A stretch of DNA of 64,000 nucleotides from Streptomyces sp. B21-105 (GCF_036898465.1 NZ_JARUMJ010000001.1:1116001-1180000), one strand, 5' to 3'. Positions 9,878 to 18,821 are shown, counted from the stretch's first letter. The notes: generated from the letters alone by a model not told the origin. Made by a program: numbers and translations.

Positions 9878-10495
9878 TCACTCAGAGGCGAGACACGCAG
9901 CCGGTACCCCGCGTTCACCAAGCAGTGTTCTGAGCGACGAGACCGGATCCGGTGCGGCGGTGATGGCGGTGACCTCCCTATCACTGATCCGGATGGTCGG
10001 GAGCCAGTCGTGCACGGGCGGCAGCAGATCCGCCAGTGCGTCCCTGAAGGCGCGTTGCCGATGGCGCCCGCCCTCGCCAGGGAATAACGGCGGCTTTGAC
10101 TTGCCGAAGCCGCCGCCGGGTTCACGCCCAGTCAGAGCCTGCGAGCGGGCCAACCATCGAGAAGCATCGAAGCCGAGCTTCACGCCTGCCGGGTAGTGCT
10201 CCAGCGTCAGAGCGCGGGCTGCGGTGAAGTGCTGCTTCTCGTCAACCTCCAGGATCTGCTGCTGCCCGTTCTCGTAGGTCAGCAGGACGTCCAGGCTCCG
10301 CCGTTCGCGAGAAGGGGCCTGCTCCGGCAGGACCAGCCCAGTGAGTGCGCCGTAGATGGCCGCGACCGTCTCCCACATGCCGACGCACTCGGTCCGCCCT
10401 GGCCGCCGCAACCAGGTCGGACAGCTCTCTGGTTCAATCTCCGCCTTGACCACGTCAGGCAGTAGGCGGGTTATGCCGTCCTGTAGCTCCTTCAC
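9878..10495 (-). CDS. Unknown protein with Vsr-like / PD-(D/E)XK nuclease signature
   Basis: 205 residues, convergent with the DISARM operon. The GTG at 10495 has GAGAGGG just upstream. The block SLDVLLTYENG (D69) followed by ILEVDEKQHF (residues 81-90) fits the D...ExD/QH pattern of Vsr-like restriction-endonuclease folds, where a beta-hairpin aspartate is followed by E-x-D-x-x-Q-H. The rest (a tryptophan-rich N-terminus and a C-terminal helical region) is not recognised. By position it could be a DISARM accessory gene or an independent nuclease. The fold call is inferred from the motif alone. Confidence 0.55.
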   Translation of the reverse strand: MKELQDGITRLLPDVVKAEIEPESCPTWLRRPGRTECVGMWETVAAIYGALTGLVLPEQAPSRERRSLDVLLTYENGQQQILEVDEKQHFTAARALTLEHYPAGVKLGFDASRWLARSQALTGREPGGGFGKSKPPLFPGEGGRHRQRAFRDALADLLPPVHDWLPTIRISDREVTAITAAPDPVSSLRTLLGERGVPAACLASE

Positions 10496-10686
10496 GCCGA
10501 CACCCTCTCACCCTGATTAACCATCCGAGTATCGGCGACGCCTCTGACACCAACTCACTCTCGTTGGTCCTGCCTCCGGCCTTCCAGCACGGCCGGGCAG
10601 CGCCGCCCACATACGTCCACCAGCTTCCGCGCGCGTGGTCGATTGTCGATCGCGGGTCCAGCCCAGCCAGCGGGCTGGTGAGTTCT

Positions 10687-10926
10687 GCACGTCATCGAGC
10701 AGGGCAGCATCGTCATCTCCACTATGGAAGGGCAGGCGATTTTCGGGATGTTGTCCGTGCTCGCCAGACCCCAGCGCGAGCTGATCGTGGCGAACACCAA
10801 CGACGGGCTCGCCTCCGCGAGGGCCCGCGGCCGGTGCGGGAGCCCGAGCCCAAGCTCACTCCCCACCAGGCCAAGCTCGCCCAGCAGCTCTACGACGCCC
10901 GGGAGGAGACCGTCCAGGGGAGTTCG
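10687..10926 (+). pseudogene. Serine recombinase (resolvase) remnant interrupted by an ISAs1 element
   Basis: The plus strand reads HVIEQGSIVISTMEGQAI, then FGMLSVLA, QRELIVANTNDGLASARARG and, after a frameshift near 10833, KLTPHQAKLAQQLYDAREE. These are the resolvase catalytic-domain end and the start of its C-terminal HTH. The first ~70 residues, including the catalytic serine, are absent, and the HTH does not resume after the IS. It was therefore already truncated on at least one side. Probably a leftover of a Tn3-like or conjugative element. Confidence 0.75.
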
Positions 10927-12262
10927 CAGGGCGATTGCAAAGTCCGTTGATCGTGTGTTGGCGCAGGTCAGTTGAGTCCGAGGAGTGCCAGTGGCCGCTC
11001 GTAGGGGCGGAGGGCTGTCGTGCGGAGTCCGGCGGCGATGTTGGTGTGGCCGGCGTTGCGGAGCTGGTTGATGGCGAAACTGCGCAGGGTGGCCATGTTC
11101 TCCGGGCCGTGCCCGGTGCGGATCTTCGAGGCGTCCTCGCGAAAGGCGGTGTCCCGGACGAAGTGGAGCCTGTTCTCGATCACCCAGTGCGCCCTCAGGA
11201 TCTTCGCGATGCGTTCCGGGGATGCCTGGCGGCTGGTCAGGTCGGTGATGACGTAGACGGTCTCGCGGCTCTGCTTACCGGTCTTGGCGTCGGTGCGGTG
11301 GCGTACGACCTTGGCGACCTGGGCGGCGTGGGGGAAGTCGACGCCGAGGTCGGTGACGGTCAGGGCCTGCACGACCCGGGTTTCCTTGCGGCCGTGGCCG
11401 GTGGTTCGGTCGTAGAACTTCGCCGTCGCCTCGCCCCAGGGCAGCGTTCGCAACTGCTCGTAGAGGTTCTTCTGGTTCCGCTTCACCGTGAAGACGTAGT
11501 GCGCTTTCTTCGCCTCGACGAGGAAGCGGGCGTGGTCGCGCTGGGTGTGGAGAGCATCGCCGGTCACGGTGACTCCTTGCAGGTCATAGGGGTCCAGGAG
11601 AGCGGCGAAGCACGTGATCTCGTTCGTCTTCTCCGGGACTCGGAGCTGGGTGACGGTCATTCCGGTGCCGGTCATCGCGGCCAGCAGGTGGGCGGCCTGG
11701 GTGGCGCCGAGGCGCGAGCCGCGGGCGCTCTTGCCGTCCACGGCGAGGGTGTCCGCGCCGGCCGGGTCGTGGCCGAGGAGGTCGGCCAGACCGCCGGGGC
11801 AGGTGTCCTTGATGACCCGGCGGATCGTCGCGCCACTGGGTGGGACCCGGACGGCCAGAGCGGTCGCGGTGCGGGCGCCGAGCCGGGCCAGAACGTCCTG
11901 CGGGGCGTCGGTGGCCCACTCATCGATCGCCGCGAAGCTACTCGCCCCGGTCACCACAGCGGAGCAGACGATCAGCAGTACTGCCACGAAGGGGTGACGC
12001 TTCCCGCGCCGGCACCGCGGATCGGCCAGCGTGGCCAGCCGCTCGGCCAGCGGACCCGTCGCACAGTGCTGACGGGTGGGCGACTTGACCAGACAGACGG
12101 TGGCAGACTGACGGCACATCGAAGCTCCGTTGGGCGCAGGCGACTTGGCAAGGTCACCTCCGCAACGGAGCTTCGTTGCGTCCGGTCGCGCACCCTCCCG
12201 GCATCGTCACACCGCCGTGACCTGCACACTCACGAGATCACCGCGACTTTGCAATCGCCCTG
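10927..12262 (-). mobile_element. Complete ISAs1-family insertion sequence
   Basis: 1336-base element bounded by an 18-base perfect inverted repeat, CAGGGCGATTGCAAAGTC at 10927-10944 and its complement at 12245-12262. It is flanked by a perfect 10-base direct repeat, GGGGAGTTCG, at 10917-10926 and 12263-12272. Intact ends, intact duplication and an uninterrupted transposase suggest a recent, possibly active insertion. Its left flank is the resolvase remnant. Confidence 0.93.
10968..12119 (-). CDS. ISAs1-family DDE transposase
   Basis: 383-residue transposase filling the element. It has the ISAs1 N-terminal region (RHPFVAVLLIVCSAVVTGA-like core), the catalytic segment DTLAVDGKSARGS (first D), VTGDALHTQRDHARFLVEA (second D) and HWVIENRLHFVRDTAFREDA (E). 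The frame is open throughout with no frameshift. The ATG at 12119 leaves about 140 bases to the right terminal repeat. Confidence 0.93.
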   Translation of the reverse strand: MCRQSATVCLVKSPTRQHCATGPLAERLATLADPRCRRGKRHPFVAVLLIVCSAVVTGASSFAAIDEWATDAPQDVLARLGARTATALAVRVPPSGATIRRVIKDTCPGGLADLLGHDPAGADTLAVDGKSARGSRLGATQAAHLLAAMTGTGMTVTQLRVPEKTNEITCFAALLDPYDLQGVTVTGDALHTQRDHARFLVEAKKAHYVFTVKRNQKNLYEQLRTLPWGEATAKFYDRTTGHGRKETRVVQALTVTDLGVDFPHAAQVAKVVRHRTDAKTGKQSRETVYVITDLTSRQASPERIAKILRAHWVIENRLHFVRDTAFREDASKIRTGHGPENMATLRSFAINQLRNAGHTNIAAGLRTTALRPYERPLALLGLN

Positions 12263-12297
12263 GGGGAGTTCGGGGCCTGTTTTTCTGGTCGCCCCTG

Positions 12298-13308
12298 TTA
12301 GTTGGTGCTGGCGTTGTGCAGGTGTTCACCGAAGAATCCCACGACGATCAGGCCGCTTTGATCCGTGTCATCGAGGTAGTGCAAGCGGGGCGCAGGTGGC
12401 GCTCCGTCGCCGATGCGAATGTGTTCCAGCATTGCCGCGTATCCCGACGGGTCAATACCCTCGGGGACCGGGAGTCTCCTGTCAGCCTTGCCGCGAGGGC
12501 TGCTGCTGGCGAACTTCCCCTCGTTCAGAATCACCTTGACTGGCGAGAGCAACGGCGATGGGCGGCTGCCGCAGTACGCCCTCAGATTGGCGAAGTCAGG
12601 GGCCGCCCCGCGGCCGCGCGCCCTGGTCAGATTCTTATCTTCGGCGTACGCCTGGATCATCGCGAGGGCGTCTGCAAGGCGATCCCTCCAGAGCGACGCC
12701 TTTTGATGGTGCTCCAGCCGCTCGGCCTCGTCAGGGTCAGCGGTGATCACGAGCAGCGTGCAGTAGCGCTTCGCTTGTTCGAGGACGCCGCAAAGGGTGG
12801 GTGCATCCAACCTCAGCTGGAGGGCCTCCGCGTCTCCCACCACAATGCCGTCCGCCTGCCGGGGTCGCAGGCGTGCGATGGCAGTGTCACGGGCGCGTAG
12901 GGCTGCGTCTCGCTCCTCCTCTGCAGCTCTGAGCAGCTCAGTGAGGCCGTCCCGCTCCTTCTCCGCCGCCCTGAGCTGAGCTTCCAACTCAGCGACCTCG
13001 GGTTCTTTCGGCAGGTACTGCACTTCCTGCACCAAGTCAGGGATCATCGATTCGAGTTTCGCTTTGAGGTCATCATGCTGGTCGATCACTTTGGCGTAGG
13101 ACCTTGCCCTAATCTCGGCCTCGCGGCGCGCGTCCCTTTCTATTTCAGCAAGGTGCTGGTACTTCGCGGTCTCCTTCCTGCATTCCTCCACGAGTGCCTT
13201 GGACAAATTCTTAACGTTCTCGTCGAGCAACACCAGCTCAGCATGGGCCTTGATGTTGCAGCGCTGCTCCGCTGCAGGGCCAAACGGGCTCCGCGCTATC
13301 GGGTTCAT
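12298..13308 (-). CDS. Coiled-coil protein of unknown function with a distinct C-terminal module
   Basis: 336 residues. The ATG at 13308 follows GAGGGGG. Residues about 30-150 are a long charged coiled coil (repeated AEKERDGL / AAEEERDAALRARD). The middle contains LRAYCGSRPSPLLSPVKVIL. The last ~55 residues (VPEGIDPSGYAAMLEHIRIG ... APRLHYLDDTDQSG ... VGFFGEHLHN) form a compact module. From memory, not checked, similar tails occur at the C-termini of several actinobacterial proteins of unknown function. It ends only 36 bases from the right edge of the ISAs1 element. Its setting between DISARM and the Argonaute operon suggests defence, but nothing in the sequence proves it. Confidence 0.6.
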   Translation of the reverse strand: MNPIARSPFGPAAEQRCNIKAHAELVLLDENVKNLSKALVEECRKETAKYQHLAEIERDARREAEIRARSYAKVIDQHDDLKAKLESMIPDLVQEVQYLPKEPEVAELEAQLRAAEKERDGLTELLRAAEEERDAALRARDTAIARLRPRQADGIVVGDAEALQLRLDAPTLCGVLEQAKRYCTLLVITADPDEAERLEHHQKASLWRDRLADALAMIQAYAEDKNLTRARGRGAAPDFANLRAYCGSRPSPLLSPVKVILNEGKFASSSPRGKADRRLPVPEGIDPSGYAAMLEHIRIGDGAPPAPRLHYLDDTDQSGLIVVGFFGEHLHNASTN

Positions 13309-13403
13309 GCATCCCCCTCAATGTCCGTGTGGGGTCGATCGTATGGGCGGAGCGTGACGGCCCTGACCAGTACCAGCGAGTTACTTGTCCCCTGGTGCCT
13401 GAG

Positions 13404-13900
13404 TCACTGAACTCTTTGGAGTGTTGTCGGCTGATGCGTGAGCTTGAGTCCAGTGCCGGCAAGGCACCCGCCGCTCAGGTCTGGGCGGAGCTGAATATGA
13501 CGCACACCCCAGCGGAGGGTGCGTTCGGGATGGTCGTCGTCGGTGAAGGCGGTGTTGGCCAGCAGACCGCGCCGTAACAGCGGCCAAACACCTCCACCGG
13601 TTTCAGATCCGGTACGCAAGAGGGTAATTGGGCGATAGCGAACCAGTCGAGCTTGTTCGCGTACTCGCGCATCCCGGCGGACCAGTGGGTGTTGAGCTCG
13701 TCCCAGATTAGGACGATAGGGGCTTTGAGCTGGATGTGGGGCGCAGGACCAAGTCGCGACAGTCGGTCCAAGCGAGGCTGTTGCGTACTGCACCCCGGTG
13801 CTTGCAGTGCTTGCGGTGCTTGCGCGGCCGGTAGACCAACCGGGAGGAGTCGCCCGCCCGGTAGTAGCACATAGCGGCGATCGACCAGCCCGCCAGGACC
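13404..13900 (-). pseudogene. IS630-family transposase remnant (frameshifted)
   Basis: Three reading frames on the minus strand join into a typical IS630 C-terminal half: AGWSIAAMCYYRAGDSSRLV, then APIVLIWDELNTHWSAGMRE (second catalytic D) with QLPSCVPDLKPVE (third acidic residue), then LLANTAFTDDDHPERTLRW and the C-terminus ending at 13404. At least two frameshifts separate them. The N-terminal half is missing. Confidence 0.8.
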
Positions 13901-13991
13901 GGCCGCGCACCCGCACCACGGGCGTGCGACGCGCCGGAACGGATCAGCGTGTGAGCCCGGCCAGCGGAAAGCGAATCGCCCGGTCGGCTGA

Positions 13992-15446
13992 CTACATGTA
14001 GTGGGCGTAGCGGGTGGCGACAGCCTGGTCGGGCGGGCAGAAGCGCAGGACGGATTTGACCTGGTTGGCCGTGCGCAGGGTGACGGGCAGGCGGCCGTCG
14101 AGGCGGGTCTGGTTCCAGTTCATCTTGGTCAGGGCGAGGACTTCGGCTGCCAGTTCGCGGGGGTTGCGGGTGGGGGTCACGGGCCTGATGCCGATCGGGC
14201 GCGGAATGTACATGCCGGGGTAGGTTCGGTAGAACTCGATGCTGCCGGTGGCGTACAGCGCGAGTTCGCGTTCGCCGAGGGTGACGAGGGTGCCGCGCAG
14301 GGGCGGTGCGTCTCCGGGACGGAAGGCTGCGGCTCCTTCGCTGCTGGTGATCCAGCTCATCTCCAGCGTGTCGATGAACCGTTCGTCCGCGGCGTCTTGG
14401 AAGCCGCCTGCCTCGTCGTCGGTGAAGGCCGAGGTCTTGTGCAGCACGATGCGCGCGGGTGCGGTGTGGTGCTCGCGCCGGTAGGCGCCCAGGGCGTGGA
14501 CCAGGAGGGCGTGCGCGTCGGCGCGGACCAGGTGGGGCTGGCGGTCGGTGCGGCTGATCCTCGCCGGCCCTCCGCGCACGATCACGCCGTCCCCGCGTTC
14601 GTTGAATACCTGCGCGACGGAGGTGCTCAGAGAGCTCCCGTCGTCGCTGCGGTAGAAGGCGACACCGACGTAGCAGGTCGTGAGGTCAGCGGGACTGCGC
14701 AGGAGGCGCCACGGGACTCCACCGGCCTTGTAGTAAAGGGCGACGTGCAGGTTCCAGGCCCGGCTGGCCTCGTCCTGGCGACTGTGGCCCTCGGGAGGCC
14801 GGGTGGCTTCCTCCCAGGTGCTGCGTCGGATGATCTGGATGGGCTGGCGCAGGTGCAGCAGCCGGGCTTTGAGCAGGTCGTGGAAGTTGGCGAACGGAGC
14901 CGGGGGCGGCTCGTCGAGCGTGTCCCGGGCTGGAAGCTTGTCGGCCTCCTTCGGGCCGCGGGCTGATCGGCTGGCGGTGTCGATGAGCTGCTCGGGTCTG
15001 GCGACCAGGAGGACGTCGACACGGTTCTCGTCAGCCAGGGTCCTGATCTCTTCCGCGTAAATGCTCACGGCCTTGGTCAGGGCTGCCGGCTGGCCGGCGG
15101 TCTCGATGGCGCGCAGGTCGCGGCTGCTGATCGCCCGCGTGTTGCGGTCGCTGAAGACAAGGGTGGTGTGCAGACCGCGGTCGGTGTCGCAGCCGGGGAA
15201 TTCCGGGAAGAGATGCGGGTACTTCTCGTCCTTGGCCGCTATGGGTTCCCGGCAGCGCTCTAGCCATTGGCGCAGCCCGTCGAGTTGGTCCGCAGGACCG
15301 ACAAGGCCGACGCGGATCGCCCTGGGCGCGTCGGCCACGCCGAGATCAGCGGGACCGTAGTTCGTGATCCCGAACCGTGGATCGATGTGCCGGGCCGCTC
15401 CCCCGAATTCCAGTTCTGGTTCGTCAAGGATCACCGAGCTGATCAC
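13992..15446 (-). CDS. Short prokaryotic Argonaute (MID-PIWI), SPARDA-type
   Basis: 484 residues, the usual size of short pAgos, with MID and PIWI domains only. The GTG at 15446 overlaps the stop of the upstream DREN-APAZ gene (GTGA); the frame is open further upstream to 16118, but that part lies inside the partner gene. Visible features are a MID-like segment LLKARLLHLRQPIQIIRRST that should hold the guide 5' end, and PIWI blocks WNLHVALYYKAGGVPWRL, CYVGVAFYRSDDG and LHKTSAFTDDEAGG. Short pAgos normally lack the DEDX catalytic residues and act as guide-dependent sensors for the partner nuclease. I see no convincing DEDX set here. Forms an obligate pair with the next gene. Confidence 0.87.
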   Translation of the reverse strand: MISSVILDEPELEFGGAARHIDPRFGITNYGPADLGVADAPRAIRVGLVGPADQLDGLRQWLERCREPIAAKDEKYPHLFPEFPGCDTDRGLHTTLVFSDRNTRAISSRDLRAIETAGQPAALTKAVSIYAEEIRTLADENRVDVLLVARPEQLIDTASRSARGPKEADKLPARDTLDEPPPAPFANFHDLLKARLLHLRQPIQIIRRSTWEEATRPPEGHSRQDEASRAWNLHVALYYKAGGVPWRLLRSPADLTTCYVGVAFYRSDDGSSLSTSVAQVFNERGDGVIVRGGPARISRTDRQPHLVRADAHALLVHALGAYRREHHTAPARIVLHKTSAFTDDEAGGFQDAADERFIDTLEMSWITSSEGAAAFRPGDAPPLRGTLVTLGERELALYATGSIEFYRTYPGMYIPRPIGIRPVTPTRNPRELAAEVLALTKMNWNQTRLDGRLPVTLRTANQVKSVLRFCPPDQAVATRYAHYM

Positions 15447-16933
15447 CGGCCTCGCCTCGCACCGCTCGCCCGTCCCTGACGGGGCGTCCGCAGTCCTGCA
15501 GACCTGGCTTTGCTTCCAGGGCTTCTTCGCCGAGGAGCACCCTCGTCGCTCTCGCCGTCCTGGAGCAGGCTGAGGAGATCCTGGGTGTCCGCATCCGCGG
15601 CAGCCAGTACAGCGTCCAGACTTTCCTGCCCTCCGGCGGACGGGTCCTGGTCGTCCTCGGGTGTGGCCCCGGACGGCGCCGGCCCCCACAACAGGTCGTC
15701 GATACCGCGCTCGACCGTCATGGTGGCCAGCTCGCCGAACTGGACGGGCCGTGCTTCCGTGAACAAGTCGGCCTCCTGGCGCAGGTAGTTGGCCCACATG
15801 CGGGTCCAGCCTCGGACCGCCGGATGCCGGTCGAGACGTTTGATCCCCGCCAGGAGCCGGTCGGCGAAAGGGTATTCGGTGTACCCGTCGGTGGTGAAGC
15901 AGTAGTCCGGTTCCAGCTGGCAGTACCAGACACCGTCCAGGCGCCGGAATCTCATGCGCAGTGCAGCGTGGTGGTAGTAGCCGACGCGCTGTGGGTCGGA
16001 CTTCGAGGTGTGCGGACCGAACACGGTCCGGCCGCGTGATCCGGGTCCCTTGCCCGCCTTGCGAGGCCCCAGGTGCGAGGTCGCGCGAAAGTGCATGTGC
16101 TTGCGGTCCTTGTGCCACCGCAGTTCCGGATAGGAGCCCTGAACGGTCCGGGAGAGCAGGTCAGCGAAGCGGTGCTGGGTGTCGAGGTCGTCGCTGTCCG
16201 CCCACTCTCTGGTCTCGTGCCGCTCGGGATCTCCGTCGCAGAGCACCCGCAAAGGCGAGTCCCGCAGGTCGTGGAACGACAGGACCAGGTTGTCCCGCAG
16301 GATCCAGCCGGACTCACGCCGGCCCTGCGTCTCCAGTGCGCCACCGGCCGCGCGGTAGTCAGTGAAGGTCGTCGGGGCCAGATGCACGGTCGGCGGCATC
16401 TCGATGACGGGCAGCAGGTTCGTGGTCAGCACTTCGGTGATCGACGCGGGCCGCAGGTACAGGCCCGTCGTCCGCGGCATCGCCAAGCGCAGCAGTGCCT
16501 GGGCGGCGTCCCGGTCGAAGCGCTGGGTGTGCTTGTCGATGTCCACGCGGCGGGCAGCACGGCTGACCGCGTCCGGGAACGCCGCCTTGACCTCCACCCA
16601 CCACGCCTCATGACTCTCGGGGTGGGAAAAGACCAGGATGACCGGCGAGTTACCGGACAGCCAGTGATCAAGATCGCGCTGGTCGCAGAGATAGTGGAAG
16701 CCGTCGTCCGTCTCGCCAGAGAAACGCCGGTCCTGCGCCTTGCTCTGGACCAGCAGGGTCAGGTTCAGCACGGCGCGGCTGTCGGGGTCGACCAGATCGA
16801 TGTGTCCGTCGATGCCGTGATCGACGCGCCGGGGATGGAAGAGGTGGCCCATCTCCAGGCAGCGTCGCTCGATCAGGGCGATGCCCTTCTCACCGATGAA
16901 CGTCTGGCGCGTCACCGTCTTGCGATCAGCCAT
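15443..16933 (-). CDS. DREN-APAZ effector of short Argonaute (DUF4365 nuclease domain)
   Basis: 496 residues. The ATG at 16933 is preceded by AAGGAGG at ideal distance; the longer frame from GTG 16957 would bury that site. The N-terminal ~170 residues look like DUF4365/DREN, a PD-(D/E)XK-type nuclease: E22, HGIDGHIDLVD (D42, D46) and LVQSKAQ (Q63-x-K65). The remainder (about 180-450) matches the place and size of the APAZ domain that contacts the pAgo. The C-terminal tail is acidic, then basic and low-complexity. In SPARDA, guide/target recognition by the complex unleashes indiscriminate DNA/RNA cleavage and stops phage or plasmid spread. The family assignment is by motif and pairing, with no alignment run. 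Confidence 0.85.
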   Translation of the reverse strand: MADRKTVTRQTFIGEKGIALIERRCLEMGHLFHPRRVDHGIDGHIDLVDPDSRAVLNLTLLVQSKAQDRRFSGETDDGFHYLCDQRDLDHWLSGNSPVILVFSHPESHEAWWVEVKAAFPDAVSRAARRVDIDKHTQRFDRDAAQALLRLAMPRTTGLYLRPASITEVLTTNLLPVIEMPPTVHLAPTTFTDYRAAGGALETQGRRESGWILRDNLVLSFHDLRDSPLRVLCDGDPERHETREWADSDDLDTQHRFADLLSRTVQGSYPELRWHKDRKHMHFRATSHLGPRKAGKGPGSRGRTVFGPHTSKSDPQRVGYYHHAALRMRFRRLDGVWYCQLEPDYCFTTDGYTEYPFADRLLAGIKRLDRHPAVRGWTRMWANYLRQEADLFTEARPVQFGELATMTVERGIDDLLWGPAPSGATPEDDQDPSAGGQESLDAVLAAADADTQDLLSLLQDGESDEGAPRRRSPGSKARSAGLRTPRQGRASGARRGR

Positions 16934-17574
16934 CGCCTCATCCTCCTTGCTGGACACGACCCGTCGGCAAGTAGCCGGCCGAGGTGCTCATTCAGGGTAT
17001 GCGGCACCACTGACAGTCAGGCCCGACCGCATCCAGCGCTCCGCTGACGATCAGGCGTGGCGATGCCTGTGCCAAGACGACTTTCGAGATCGTCACCAAC
17101 GACGAAAGCGAATGAGCGGCACCGGGCTGCACCAACTCGGCGTATCGGCTACTCGAACTTTGGGATGCGATTTCGCAGGTCAGCGACATGGTGAAATTCA
17201 TACACTGAACCCGATTCGACCATCCGCCCACGGGCCTGCCGCCGGAGGCACTCGAACCTCTCTCCACGGCTTACTGCACCCGACTCAGACTCGAAGAGCC
17301 CCCTGGCGCGCGTCGACGCTGGCCAACTCAGCGAGGCGGTGTCGCCCGGGCTGTGCACGGGGAACGCGCTGGTGGTGACGCTGCTGGTGCAGCTCGGGGT
17401 GGTGGCGGTGACGAGGCTGCTGAATCTGCGGCTGCCCCGGTTGGCCAGCTGAGACGCGGATGCTCGGCCGGAACCTGAGCGGGGCAGGTCGCGCTCGGTA
17501 CGGCAGCAGGGCCCGGGCCACGTGTCGCGGTCCGGACCCTGCCCCGTGCGGTGCCGCCCTGCGGTGGCGGTGCG
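16934..17574. other. Intergenic region with no convincing gene
   Basis: No frame shows both a good start site and sustained coding character. A plus-strand stretch ending at 17452 reads GNALVVTLLVQLGVVAVTRL and could be the last segment of a lost membrane protein. The minus strand near 17230-17260 resembles a tRNA T-arm sequence, but no tRNA can be folded around it. The promoter for the DREN-APAZ/pAgo operon must lie in its left part. Confidence 0.4.
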
Positions 17575-17784
17575 TCAGCTCTGTGCGGTGTTGTCGCCGG
17601 TCTGCCCGGCACCCTCGGCTGTGCCGGCCTTTTCGCGCATCTTGCGCACCAGCTCCGCCTTCTGGTCGGCGGCACCCTGGCGGTCGAGGTTGCGGTGCGG
17701 ACCGTTGTTCTGCCGTTCGGCGCGGGACAGCTTCTTGCGCTGGCCGCCGCCCATGCCCACGGGGTTGTTGATGTTCTTGCTCAC
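17575..17784 (-). CDS. DUF6243 family small protein
   Basis: 69 residues. GTG start at 17784 with GGGAGA upstream. Basic N-terminus MSKNINNPVGMGGGQRKK followed by LSRAERQNNGPHRNLDR and AELVRKMREKAGTAEG, a pattern I recognise from the small, hydrophilic DUF6243 proteins common in Streptomyces. Function unknown. It has no obvious link to the defence genes on either side and may mark background chromosome within the island. Confidence 0.75.
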   Translation of the reverse strand: MSKNINNPVGMGGGQRKKLSRAERQNNGPHRNLDRQGAADQKAELVRKMREKAGTAEGAGQTGDNTAQS

Positions 17785-18202
17785 GGGTTCTCCCGGAATG
17801 TTGTGAAGTGATCTACGGATTCATCGGTGGGGAACGGCACAGCGACGTCGAAGGACGTCAGCAGGGGCCCATCACGCACTCACTCGTAAATCGGCGTCTG
17901 GAAGAACATGAGCAAGACGTTACCTGGTCCCGTCGGCTCCGCATACCAAGTTTTTCGCCGTCCCGGCGTCGGCCGGGCCTTCGGTGAGCCAGGGGCAGCC
18001 GTTTCCTGAAAGAGCCAGCGGGGGCTCTGCAGCGCCATTCCTGTCACGCCCTTGCCAGCCTGAAGCGGAGCGAAGAACGTGGCCCGGCTCGCGTTACGGG
18101 CTCACGAATACGGCTGCTTGGCCTGTGCTTCCGCAGGCCCATCGGTGACTTGCTCAATGAGCCGTCGCCGATCCTTCGGCCCGGAGGCGTAGGCATCCAT
18201 GC
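17785..18202. other. Intergenic region, nothing recognised
   Basis: About 420 bases upstream of the DUF6243 gene. It contains short GC-rich inverted repeats and an AT-richer patch near 17,880-17,960, but I see no gene, terminator with a T-run or repeat array. Confidence 0.35.
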
Positions 18203-18655
18203 CTACGGCGGCCAAGGGAAAAGGGGATCGGTCTCGAGATCGCCGTGCAGGCGCAGCAGTACATGGTCGTCACCGACCTGGCAGTCGGTGTACGGAAGGG
18301 TGTGCAGCAGGCGGGCGAAATCGTCGCAAGCCGCCCGGACGTCCACCCTGTCGAGGCCGAGCCAGAGGTGCAGCGTGCCGTCCTGAACCGTCAGCTCGAC
18401 GTCGATGCGGGCATCGGTCGCCTCGACGGCTTCGCCGCCCCACTTCAGGGTCTCGTCCAGCGCGCCGAGGTGGATGGGGAGCGGGCGGAAGACCTCCTGA
18501 CGCATGTCGTCGCGGACCGTGACGCCGGTGGCCGGGACCCGAGTGCTGTCCGTCGCGGTGGTGACGATCAGCCCGGAAGGCGAACGGTCCGGAGAGTTCT
18601 CGACCCTGCTCAACCCTGGATGCGGCCCGGGGCCGGTCGAGATACACGGGCTCAC
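18203..18655 (-). CDS. Hypothetical protein
   Basis: Up to 150 residues; the start is uncertain and a GTG inside the first 45 residues is possible. The C-terminal ~105 residues (from VTVRDDMRQEVF) have normal high-GC third positions and look coding: an acidic domain with ELTVQDGTLHLWLGLDRVDV and YTDCQVGDDHVLLRLHGDLE. No family is recognised. It lies downstream of gajB on the same strand with about 170 bases between, so it could be read from the Gabija transcript. Confidence 0.45.
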   Translation of the reverse strand: MSPCISTGPGPHPGLSRVENSPDRSPSGLIVTTATDSTRVPATGVTVRDDMRQEVFRPLPIHLGALDETLKWGGEAVEATDARIDVELTVQDGTLHLWLGLDRVDVRAACDDFARLLHTLPYTDCQVGDDHVLLRLHGDLETDPLFPWPP

Positions 18656-18821
18656 GGCTGAGCGACTGCGGGGCGCTCCGACCTTCGCCCACTTCCTCCC
18701 TGATCTTTGGCGGCTGGGAGCTGCCCGAGGTCGTCATGAGGCGATCGCATCCGGGCGACCAGCAACCCAGGGCATCCCTTGTTGGGGTTGGCCCGGGGAT
18801 CCGTCCGGCCTGCATCGTCCC

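Noticed and set aside
10935..12539. 534-residue plus-strand frame across the ISAs1 element
   Set aside because: Antisense to an intact transposase and crosses both IS ends.
15447..16118. Upstream extension of the short Argonaute frame
   Set aside because: Lies inside the DREN-APAZ gene; the extra 224 residues are Arg/Pro/Gly-rich and the GTGA overlap gives a normal short pAgo length.
16992..17267. 91-residue minus-strand frame upstream of DREN-APAZ
   Set aside because: No ribosome site and no recognisable motif; not supported as a third SPARDA gene.
17210..17270. tRNA-like sequence (GGTTCGAGTGCCTCC on the minus strand)
   Set aside because: T-stem does not pair properly and no acceptor, D or anticodon arm can be folded; at most an attachment-site fossil.
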